64,000 bases of DNA from positions 1 to 64,000 of the forward strand of contig CAYTKT010000005.1 in the NCBI GenBank assembly GCA_964438605.1. Direction: 5' to 3'. A program made the position numbers and the translations under genes. The DNA comes from Alangreenwoodia sp964438605 (GTDB taxonomy: Bacteria; Bacillota; Clostridia; Peptostreptococcales; Anaerovoracaceae). A model generated the notes under the pieces. That model saw only the letters and a program-made list of their open reading frames with translations. It was not told the DNA's origin and searched no databases. Positions 46,429 through 54,120 of this stretch are shown one piece after another. Within the stretch, counting starts at the first letter, position 1. Each line of letters opens with the position of its first letter.

Positions 46429-46468
46429 AAAGTATGCCTTTCTCAGAGGAGAAGCAGCATACTTTTTT
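46429..46468 (+). terminator. Terminator-like hairpin upstream of the lar region
   Basis: AAAGTATGC and GCATACTTT enclose a second CTTTCTC/GAGAAG stem, and the 3' arm runs into six T. It would block plus-strand transcription coming from the repeat region, or act as an attenuator for the genes that follow. Confidence 0.6.
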
Positions 46469-46586
46469 ATTTCGGCGCACCTGTCAGATTTTCATCCGGA
46501 CAACAACGGGGAACTCTAAAAAATGAGGCCCCGGATCGTTTATCACCTATAATTACTTATCATCTATATCAAAGGAGGAAAAACGT

Positions 46587-47015
46587 ATGGCATGTTTTAT
46601 CGTACCTGCCGCTGAGGCAGTTATCACAACGATTGCGACAAAAGTAATAAAATCAAGAGAGGAAAAAGCTGAAAAAATTGAACTTTCTCCCCAAAACACC
46701 GATGGCGCCGCTTTGGAAATCGCAGAATCAGTGGGAAAAATCCGCCTTTCAAGAAAGCTCAAGTGGCTTTCAAATATGCTCTGGGGCGGCTCTGTCCTAT
46801 TGCTGTTTGAACACTTATGGCATGGCGAAGTCGTTGTATGGTTCCCGTTCCTGACATCTGCAGCCACGCCGGCCGGAACGGCTGAAATGTTCAGAGAAAT
46901 GGCAACAGTCGGCGTCATGATGTCCCTTCTCGTAACGGTCGTATGGCTCGGTATGGTCGCCGTGACATCGATAATCGAAAAAAAAGCGCTCCGCCCGCAG
47001 CCGGCGTCAAAGTAG
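46587..47015 (+). CDS. Small membrane protein of unknown function
   Basis: A 142-residue protein with a hydrophobic N-terminus (MACFIVPAAEAVITTIAT), a charged middle, and two transmembrane helices (about residues 62-95 and 105-130). AAAGGAGG precedes the ATG strongly. It lies 16 bases before a second small membrane protein, and both precede larE-larB-larC on the same strand. The position suggests a role in nickel or lactate handling, but the sequence does not show one. Confidence 0.8.
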   Translation: MACFIVPAAEAVITTIATKVIKSREEKAEKIELSPQNTDGAALEIAESVGKIRLSRKLKWLSNMLWGGSVLLLFEHLWHGEVVVWFPFLTSAATPAGTAEMFREMATVGVMMSLLVTVVWLGMVAVTSIIEKKALRPQPASK

Positions 47016-47031
47016 TGGGAGGGAACGCGTC

Positions 47032-47349
47032 ATGACACTGCTGACGACAGTCTTTGCAGCGATTATCTGTACGATTATCTGGTACCGGACGTTCCCCAAA
47101 AGTCAGATGATGGTCGGCGTCCTGTGTTGGATCTACTGGGGCGCTTCTATCATGTGGTTTGCGGACGCCATTTTTGAATATGCCGAACTTCATGAGGCAT
47201 ATTTTACGCCCGCTCCGGCTGATATGCTCAACGACTTTTTCCTGGGACTGTCTGTTGTGGCGCTGGGACTGATTATCTATTTGATAATTCTGCTTGTAAA
47301 AGACCCGAAAGGCGTTATCCGCGACGTTCTTTTCAGGAAAAAAGACTGA
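47032..47349 (+). CDS. Small membrane protein of unknown function
   Basis: A 105-residue protein with about three transmembrane helices: TLLTTVFAAIICTIIWY, MVGVLCWIYWGASIMWF and FFLGLSVVALGLIIYLIILLV. It is coupled to the gene before it (16-base gap, GGGAGGG ribosome binding site). There are no conserved Cys or His clusters, so a metal transporter is not directly supported. The two proteins may form a complex. Confidence 0.8.
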   Translation: MTLLTTVFAAIICTIIWYRTFPKSQMMVGVLCWIYWGASIMWFADAIFEYAELHEAYFTPAPADMLNDFFLGLSVVALGLIIYLIILLVKDPKGVIRDVLFRKKD

Positions 47350-47738
47350 GCAGCGGAAACAGAAACAAATTAAATATATGAAATCAAACGAATCTGCTGC
47401 AAAACAATTTTTATACAAGTTTTTCCCGTTGGCCGACCTGTTGAAAACACCATTTGACGATCAGCTGATTTGCGCAGGCAAAATGCGTACATCAACCTGC
47501 CGAATAACATATTTTCAAGGCTGCGATTTGGGAAACCTTTTCTAAAACGAGCAAAAATACCAGCGCACAAATACAGCCGGATACGAAAGTGAATCCATCA
47601 AAACAACATACCCATATCAAATACGCACCGAGCGTCATCGTCTCCGGCTGATTTGCTTTTACCAGGGCCTTTATGAAGCGGTTTCCAACTGTTCTTATTT
47701 CACGATACGGTCTTGGTCTTATAAAAAGAGAGAAACAT

Positions 47739-48515
47739 ATGGACTTAAAAACATTTTTTAAAGAAAACAAAAAAGCCGCTATCGCCTTTTCCGGCGGCGT
47801 AGATTCTTCTTACTTATTATATGCCGCAATCCGTTGCGGCGCTGAAGTCACAGCGTATTTTGTGAAATCGTCTTTTCAACCGGAATTTGAGCGGGAAGAC
47901 GCATTGCGCATGGCTGACGGCCTCGGTGCGAAAATCCGCGTTCTTGAAGCGGATATACTGGCTGACCCCGCCGTTACTGCAAATCCGCCGGACCGCTGTT
48001 ATTACTGCAAGCACGCTGTCTTCTCCAAAATCAAAAAAGCTGCTGCAGAAGACGGTTATTCCCTGATTCTCGACGGCACTAACGCGTCAGACGACGCATC
48101 AGACAGGCCGGGTATGCGCGCGCTGAAAGAGATGGCCGTCCGTTCCCCGCTGCGCGAATCCGGTCTTACAAAATCGGAAATCCGCCGGCTTTCAAAGGAG
48201 GCCGGCCTTTTCACATGGAATAAACCGTCATATGCCTGTCTGGCCACGAGGATTCCCTCAAACATGAAAATCACAGCCGAACGTCTGGCGAAAACGGAAA
48301 CGGCTGAAAAATTCCTTTTCGATCTGGGATTTTCCGACTTTCGCGTCCGGATGCTGGCCGACGGTTCCGCGAAACTTCAGGTCACATCAGAGCAGTTCCC
48401 CAAAGTGATCGAAAACAGACAGGAAATTCTTACAAAACTTGAAAAACTGCTGTATACAAACGTCTTTCTCGACATGAAAACGCGCGAAGCGACAACCATA
48501 CCGATGCACAAATAG
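47739..48515 (+). CDS. larE: LarE, sulfur transferase for the nickel-pincer cofactor
   Basis: PP-loop ATPase that converts the carboxylates of pyridinium biscarboxylic acid mononucleotide to thiocarboxylates for the lactate racemase cofactor. The 258-residue protein has IAFSGGVDSSYLLYAA at its start. It also has NPPDRCYYCKHAVFSK, DGTNASDDASDRPGMRAL, and PSYACLATRIP, whose cysteine corresponds to the sulfur-donating residue of the Lactobacillus enzyme. The ATG at MDLKTFF has AGAGAGAAA upstream. larB and larC follow; larA is not in the window. Confidence 0.94.
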   Translation: MDLKTFFKENKKAAIAFSGGVDSSYLLYAAIRCGAEVTAYFVKSSFQPEFEREDALRMADGLGAKIRVLEADILADPAVTANPPDRCYYCKHAVFSKIKKAAAEDGYSLILDGTNASDDASDRPGMRALKEMAVRSPLRESGLTKSEIRRLSKEAGLFTWNKPSYACLATRIPSNMKITAERLAKTETAEKFLFDLGFSDFRVRMLADGSAKLQVTSEQFPKVIENRQEILTKLEKLLYTNVFLDMKTREATTIPMHK

Positions 48516-48832
48516 CGCCCACCGGCTACATGACAGGAAAAAAATGTGCGGATGCTCATTCATACAGCATCGCCCGGACATAAAGCGCCCGCATACACAC
48601 CGGCGAGCGCCATCCAGACATAAAACGTCCGAATGTCCATAAGACCCGCGGCGCATCAGGCACGAAAACGCCCGGTTATACACTGGTACATTTTACGCGT
48701 ATGTAAAAGCAGCAAACCCATCGTTTTCCGCATAAAACTCGAATTTTGCATGCATTTTCATACAATCCGGCGTATAGACGTATAACGACAAGCCGACGTA
48801 TACAGATTGCATTTTAAAGAGGAACAAATTAA
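48516..48832. other. Gap between larE and larB
   Basis: 317 bases with weakly repeated phrases (GACATAAAGCGCCCGCAT and GACATAAAACGTCCGAAT). No gene is supported. An internal promoter for larB-larC is possible, but I cannot pick one. Confidence 0.4.
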
Positions 48833-49579
48833 ATGAAAAGTGAAACAAGGCAAATCCTAAAAGCCGTCAGCTGTGGCGAAATGTCCGTGGACGAGGCGCT
48901 GCTGAAAATAAAGACGGAGCCCTTTGAGGAACTCGGCTTCGCAAAAGTCGATCTCCATCGCAAGATTCGCCAGGGAACTGCCGAGGTCATTTACGGCGCC
49001 GGCAAAACGGCCGGCCAGATTATCGAAATTATTGGCGCCATGAAGAAAAACGGCCAGGATAAAATTCTGATTACCCGCCTCAGTGCAGAATCGGCGGCAG
49101 CCATAGCTGAAATACATAAAATAAAATATTACGAAGACGCCAGAGCCGGCATCGTCGGTGAAATACCGCCTGCCGACGGCATCGGAAAAATTGTCATCGC
49201 TACCGGCGGAACGAGCGATATTCCCGTCGCACAGGAAGCCGCGCTGACGGCTGAAATTCTCGGAAATGAAACGATTCGTCTCTACGATGTAGGAGTTGCG
49301 GGGCTTCACCGCCTCCTCGCCCACAAAGAAGAAATCATGAGCGCCAGCGTCATCATCGCTATCGCCGGCATGGAAGGCGCTTTGGCCAGCGTCATCGGCG
49401 GTCTGGCCGACTGTCCGGTCATCGCAGTTCCCACCAGCATCGGATATGGCGCGTCATTCGGCGGTCTGTCGGCGCTTCTTTCCATGCTGAATTCATGCGC
49501 CAGCGGTGTTTCCGTCGTCAATATTGACAACGGCTTCGGTGCGGGCTACATCGCCAGTATGATCAATCATATGAAATAA
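48833..49579 (+). CDS. larB: LarB, nicotinate mononucleotide-adenylate carboxylase/hydrolase
   Basis: Carboxylates the pyridinium ring of nicotinic acid adenine dinucleotide and cleaves it, the first step toward the nickel-pincer cofactor. The N-terminal part has VDLHRKIRQGTAEVIYGAGKTA. The C-terminal half is the PurE-like domain with ATGGTSDIPVAQEAALTA, YDVGVAGLHRLL, AGMEGALASVIGGLADCPVIAVPTS and GYGASFGGLSALLSMLNSCASGV. The length of 248 is standard. GAGGAACA precedes the ATG. Confidence 0.95.
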   Translation: MKSETRQILKAVSCGEMSVDEALLKIKTEPFEELGFAKVDLHRKIRQGTAEVIYGAGKTAGQIIEIIGAMKKNGQDKILITRLSAESAAAIAEIHKIKYYEDARAGIVGEIPPADGIGKIVIATGGTSDIPVAQEAALTAEILGNETIRLYDVGVAGLHRLLAHKEEIMSASVIIAIAGMEGALASVIGGLADCPVIAVPTSIGYGASFGGLSALLSMLNSCASGVSVVNIDNGFGAGYIASMINHMK

Positions 49580-49642
49580 CGGCGAGCTCTATCTGATATT
49601 CTGCTTCGCAAACATTGTAAAATTTATTTCACGGAGGACGCG

Positions 49643-51052
49643 ATGAAAATATTATATCTCAACTGCTCCATGGGCGCGTCGGGCGATATGCTGGCGGCCG
49701 CTCTGACAGAGCTTCTGCCCGATCCGGAGGAATTTCTCGCGGAAATCAACTCTCTGAAAATTCCCGGCGTAAAAATTGAAATGGAGCCTGCCGTCAAATG
49801 CGGAATTGCAGGAACACACATCACCGTATCTGTCGAAGGCAAACAGGAAAATGAAGCGTTATCCGGCCATTCGCATGAAGATGACCACATTCATCCGCAT
49901 GAGCGCGAACATAACAATCCATATTATCACGAGCATAATCATTTAAATCCAAATAATTTAGAAAATAATAATTTTCTATCCAGCGAGTTCAATGATAATC
50001 CTATTCAAATTCATACGCACCATCACAGTGGGATGACGGAAATAAGCCACATCGTAAATGACTTCAATCTTCCTGAAAATGTAAAGCAAGATATTCTAAC
50101 GGTTTTCGGCCTGATTGCCGAAGCGGAGAGCGCCGTTCACGGTACTCCCGTTCCTGAAATCCATTTTCACGAGGTTGGCACAATGGACGCCATCGTCGAT
50201 GTCACTGCTGTCTGTATGCTGATGAACAAAATTGCTGCCGACGAGGTAATCGTATCGCCTATCCATGTGGGCAGCGGCCAAGTCAGGTGCGCTCACGGAA
50301 TTCTTCCCGTTCCCGCTCCGGCAACAGCATATATTTTAAAAAACATTCCGATTTACGGCGGCAAAATCGACGGCGAACTCTGTACGCCGACAGGCGCTGC
50401 CCTGCTCAGACATTTCGCAACGAAATTCGGCGATATGCCCGTCATGAAGACGAATGCCATCGGATACGGCATGGGAACAAAAGATTTTGAAGCGGCTAAT
50501 TGTCTGCGCGCCATGCTCGGTGAAACCGTTAAAACCGGCAAAACGAAAACTACCGGTTGTTCCCGCACCCTGCCCGGTGAAGTTTGCGAAGCGGAGAATC
50601 GTTCAAATATCGTGCTGGAACTCTCGTGCAACGTCGATGACATGACAGCTGAAGCCATCGGCTTTGCAATGAAACGCCTGCTCGAAGGCGGTGCCCTCGA
50701 AGTCTACACTGTTCCCATCGTGATGAAAAAATCCCGTCCCGGTACGCTGATCCGCGTCATGTGTCAGGAGGATAAGCGCGAGGAAATGATTACCCTGTTG
50801 TTCTTGCATACGACAACAATCGGCATCCGCGAAACGATTACGCACCGCTACATTCTAAAACGTGAAATCGAAACATTCAACACACCTTACGGCAGCGTCC
50901 GCCGCAAAAATTCAACCGGGTACAACATAACCCGTTCAAAATGGGAATACGACGATCTGGCGCGTATTGCAAAAGAAAAAAACACGAGCTTTGAAAACGC
51001 ACGTCAGCTCGTGGAAGAATCAATAGAATCGCAATCCGACAAATCCGATTGA
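49643..51052 (+). CDS. larC: LarC, nickel-insertion protein, single uninterrupted ORF
   Basis: Nickel-dependent cyclometallase that inserts Ni into the pincer cofactor. The 469-residue protein starts LYLNCSMGASGDMLAAAL. A His-rich loop (about residues 73-135: HSHEDDHIHPHEREHNN, IHTHHHSGM) follows, then HFHEVGTMDAIVDVTAV, CTPTGAALLRHF, ANIDDMT-like CNVDDMTAEAIGF, and PGTLIRVM. In Lactobacillus plantarum the two parts are joined by programmed frameshifting. Here they are one frame. The His-rich section is AT-rich compared with the rest of the gene. GGAGG precedes the ATG. Confidence 0.94.
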   Translation: MKILYLNCSMGASGDMLAAALTELLPDPEEFLAEINSLKIPGVKIEMEPAVKCGIAGTHITVSVEGKQENEALSGHSHEDDHIHPHEREHNNPYYHEHNHLNPNNLENNNFLSSEFNDNPIQIHTHHHSGMTEISHIVNDFNLPENVKQDILTVFGLIAEAESAVHGTPVPEIHFHEVGTMDAIVDVTAVCMLMNKIAADEVIVSPIHVGSGQVRCAHGILPVPAPATAYILKNIPIYGGKIDGELCTPTGAALLRHFATKFGDMPVMKTNAIGYGMGTKDFEAANCLRAMLGETVKTGKTKTTGCSRTLPGEVCEAENRSNIVLELSCNVDDMTAEAIGFAMKRLLEGGALEVYTVPIVMKKSRPGTLIRVMCQEDKREEMITLLFLHTTTIGIRETITHRYILKREIETFNTPYGSVRRKNSTGYNITRSKWEYDDLARIAKEKNTSFENARQLVEESIESQSDKSD

Positions 51053-51435
51053 TTTTTTATAAATAATTCTAATATTCTATATAATTTTTTAGTCTAATCC
51101 AATTAAAAGTAATGTATAACCTCAAAAACATCTTTTTCTGAATAAAAGCATCGCGTTTGTCCGACCCAAGACACGGCTGGACAAGCGCGGCCTCTCGATT
51201 TCACAAATTACAACGTAAATTTCAATGCAAACTGCAAACAACAATTTGAACTTATGCGGATTTGTTTCGCGACTGGAAAACATTCTGCGGCAGAACGGAA
51301 AAAGGAGCTGTTGCAGTCGAAACCACAACAACTCCTCTTAATTTCTGAATTTTTCAGAACAAACTTTTTAAAACTTTAATTTACAGTTAAAATCCAAATT
51401 GTAATCAATCTCCAAACAAGATTCTATCTTCTATC
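51053..51435. other. Convergent gap between larC and the OFA transporter
   Basis: AT-rich sequence after larC, then the transporter's terminator at 51299-51336. No gene is seen. Confidence 0.5.
51299..51336 (-). terminator. Rho-independent terminator of the OFA transporter gene
   Basis: On the minus strand AGGAG-T-TGTTG pairs with CAACA-G-CTCCT (one mismatch) around a 12-base loop and is followed by five T. It lies 100 bases after the stop of the transporter gene. Confidence 0.75.
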
Positions 51436-52653
51436 TTATTTTTTCACCTTGGACATTGCTCTGTAAACGAATGTGAGAGCAAAACCAACGATAGCGAGAA
51501 CGAGTGCAATCAGGATTGCGATGCTGTAAGAACTGTTATTTTCATACTGGCTCTGCATGATCATAGGTCCAATTACTCCCGCAACGGAGAAGGCGATGAA
51601 CATGATACCATAATTTACACCATTGTTCTTAGCACCAAACTGGTCAGCGGTAAATCCTGGATATACACCCATATAAGCGCCGAAGCAGAAACCTACCATG
51701 CAGACTCCGATAATATACATCGTCTTGCTCGGATCACCGATACCGGATTTCCAAACGAGAGCCAGACCTATGATCGCAAGGACGAGACATCCAGCAAGCG
51801 TATTGATTCTGCCGATTTTATCGGAAATGAAACCGCAGAGTACACGTCCCGCTGCATTAAACAAAGCAAGAATCGATACTGTCGTTGCAGCCGCTGCCGC
51901 AGTCATTCCGATCATGTTCTGAGATACGAGCGAACACTGCGATATCATCATCAAACCGAAGAATGCACCGCAGATAAGCATAATGAACATTACCCAGAAA
52001 ATAGGGTCTTTTATCATCTGATTCCAGTTCTTATCCTGAGGAGCTTTCACACCTGCTGCAGGAGCCGGCGGAACGTAACCTTCCGGAACGAAACCTTCCG
52101 GACATTTCGTAATCAGGAACGCGCCAACGCAGATTACTACGAGATAAACGATACCTAATATTTTGAATGTAGTCTGGACAGTCAGCTGCTCGACCATCAT
52201 ACGAGCCACAGGCGCAAGGATTACGGAACCAAGACCATAGGTTGCTGTTGTAAGACCGCCTACCATCCCTCTCTTATCCGGGAAGAACTTCACTGTGTTG
52301 CCGATGGTACAGCTGTAAACCAGACCCATACCAAGACCGAGGATTACTCCGTATGCGATGACCAGCATAGGTAAACTCTTCGAAAAACCTGCAATAAATG
52401 CGCCGCCGCCGAACATCAGTCCGCCGATAAATACGACCCATTTAGGTCCGAGCATATCGTTGATTTTGCCGCCGGCAATCATCGTGATGAAGCCGACCGC
52501 GTTACATACCGTGAATGCCATAGTTGCAGGTGTGCCGTTGAATACTTCCTGCCAAGGACCTGCGAATACGCTCCAGGCATATCCAGTACCGATAATAATG
52601 TTGACGATACAACTTACTACCAGTACGATCCATCTTCTTTTGTTATAATCCAT
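51436..52653 (-). CDS. OFA-family MFS transporter
   Basis: Twelve-helix major facilitator of the oxalate/formate antiporter family, which move small carboxylates or other anions. The 405-residue protein has the family start RRWIVLVVSCIVNIIIGTGYAWSVF, then GGKINDMLGPKWVVFIGG and LGLGMGLVYSCTIGNTVKFFPDKRGMVGGL. A conserved second-half loop reads LCGFISDKIGRINTLAGC. GAAAGGAG precedes the ATG. The substrate cannot be read from the sequence; lactate would fit the lar genes next door, but they are on the opposite strand. Confidence 0.9.
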   Translation of the reverse strand: MDYNKRRWIVLVVSCIVNIIIGTGYAWSVFAGPWQEVFNGTPATMAFTVCNAVGFITMIAGGKINDMLGPKWVVFIGGLMFGGGAFIAGFSKSLPMLVIAYGVILGLGMGLVYSCTIGNTVKFFPDKRGMVGGLTTATYGLGSVILAPVARMMVEQLTVQTTFKILGIVYLVVICVGAFLITKCPEGFVPEGYVPPAPAAGVKAPQDKNWNQMIKDPIFWVMFIMLICGAFFGLMMISQCSLVSQNMIGMTAAAAATTVSILALFNAAGRVLCGFISDKIGRINTLAGCLVLAIIGLALVWKSGIGDPSKTMYIIGVCMVGFCFGAYMGVYPGFTADQFGAKNNGVNYGIMFIAFSVAGVIGPMIMQSQYENNSSYSIAILIALVLAIVGFALTFVYRAMSKVKK

Positions 52654-53409
52654 AACAATCTCCTTTCGATAAAATATGTAATTAGACCGTATACCGAATA
52701 ATTAGCTGATTACCCGATATAATCCGCCAGAAGCAGCCGCCTTGCAGCCCAGTCTGTCGGAAAGCTGCCATCCAAAACATCGGCCAAAATGCCCGGACGA
52801 CATTGTGAATAATTGTGAATAAATGAATAAAATAAGTTTACATCAGTGCACTAATCGTAACTCTTAACATATCGCGCCAAGGCGCCCTTTTCTTTCGGCA
52901 TCTGCCGCGAATCGCCTGCCTTTCAAAGATATTTGCAAGAATTATTTTACTTGCCTCAGTTGAAGAAATAAACGGCACACGATAATCAATAATGCCAGTC
53001 GCTTTTTGCGAAAAACTGTCTGCCATTTGCATGTTTTCTTTCACTGTGGTATAATAGAGTTTGCAAATATATTTCCGCTTTGGGCATATCATGCATATGC
53101 ATAACAATGCCTGAGCGCGGACATCTCCAGCTTCAGCGAAAACCCGCCGTCTGCCCTGCGGACGGTCTGATTCCGCAAAACAGATGTCGTTTTAAATGCC
53201 GCTTCAGGACAAAGATGTAAAACCTCCGCCCTGATATTTTTATATTAAAATATTATTGTCGGAATATCAATACTTACTTTTTTGTAACCGATTACCTGTA
53301 AGTAGTCAGTTGACAAATAATTTGTATTGATTTTATTAGGCTAATATATTTTTCGTATACATACCAATCCGATTTTGTATGATCTGAGCGGCAAAGGGGG
53401 AGTTTAAGT
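52654..53409. other. Divergent gap between the transporter and the HxlR-like gene
   Basis: About 755 bases. The left part should hold the transporter promoter. A minus-strand frame at about 52840-53100 has no convincing start or homology. The right part holds the regulator's promoter and palindrome (53322-53350). Confidence 0.5.
53322..53350 (+). promoter_or_regulatory. Candidate promoter of the HxlR-like gene with palindrome in spacer
   Basis: TTGTAT, 17 bases, TATATT form a plausible promoter 60 bases before the ATG. The perfect palindrome TATTAGGCTAATA (53334-53346) fills the spacer, a typical place for an autorepressor to bind. Confidence 0.45.
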
Positions 53410-53919
53410 ATGCCTAAAATTCAAAAAGGAGAGTTTCCCTACAATCATTTTTTCAAAATGATCAGCGGTAAATGGAAGCCTTATATCCTCGTCGCCATCG
53501 ACTACGAGGGGAGCATCCGTTTTAACGCGATTCTGAAATTCTGGGGAGAAATTTCCAGTAAAGTTCTTTCCCAAAATCTGAAAGAACTCGAAGAAGACGG
53601 ATTGATCAGCCGATTCTGTGACCCCGACGTCAAACAACATGTCGAATATCGTCTCACCGAAAACGGAAAACGAATCATGCCGGTCATTAAGGAGATTTAC
53701 AAATATTCCATCGACGACATGATCGAAAAGGACATCCTGATCGATTCCCGCGCTTTCGATTATTACAACCCCGCCCACAAAGGCGAAAATCAGCAATCTG
53801 TTTCGAAAAGCGCCGGGAAAAAGTTGGACGGAAGTCCAAAAAAAGCCGCAGCCGTGATCGCTGCGGATGAAACGGAACTTCCCCTGAGCGCAGGCGCCAT
53901 ATCGCACGAAACCATCTGA
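53410..53919 (+). CDS. HxlR-type winged-helix regulator with C-terminal extension
   Basis: Transcriptional regulator of the HxlR (DUF24) family. The winged helix covers about residues 9-105: FKMISGKWKPYILVAI, IRFNAILKFWGEISSKVLSQNLKELEEDGLI and VEYRLTENGKRIMPVI. The N-terminal cysteine used for redox or aldehyde sensing in HypR/YodB-type members is absent (FPYNHFF replaces the CP motif). The last 50 residues are a polar, low-complexity extension. AAAGGGGGAG precedes the ATG. It is divergent from the OFA transporter and may control it. Confidence 0.85.
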   Translation: MPKIQKGEFPYNHFFKMISGKWKPYILVAIDYEGSIRFNAILKFWGEISSKVLSQNLKELEEDGLISRFCDPDVKQHVEYRLTENGKRIMPVIKEIYKYSIDDMIEKDILIDSRAFDYYNPAHKGENQQSVSKSAGKKLDGSPKKAAAVIAADETELPLSAGAISHETI

Positions 53920-54120
53920 CCGTTCGTCTTTTTCTATTGTCCGCACTTTTGCGGATTATTCGGCGGAATTGCAAATTCGGCCGCATGACGTCTATGCAAT
54001 GATACACAATTATATTTTATTTATCTTTCATATTTTATCTGCATCGCGCGCCGCATACCTGCATACGGTACCGGCGCGCGTTTTCCATGCTTTTCATATT
54101 TTACATATTATATAATATTT

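Noticed and set aside
52838..53107. 89-residue minus-strand frame upstream of the OFA transporter
   Set aside because: No good start signal and no family resemblance; probably chance.
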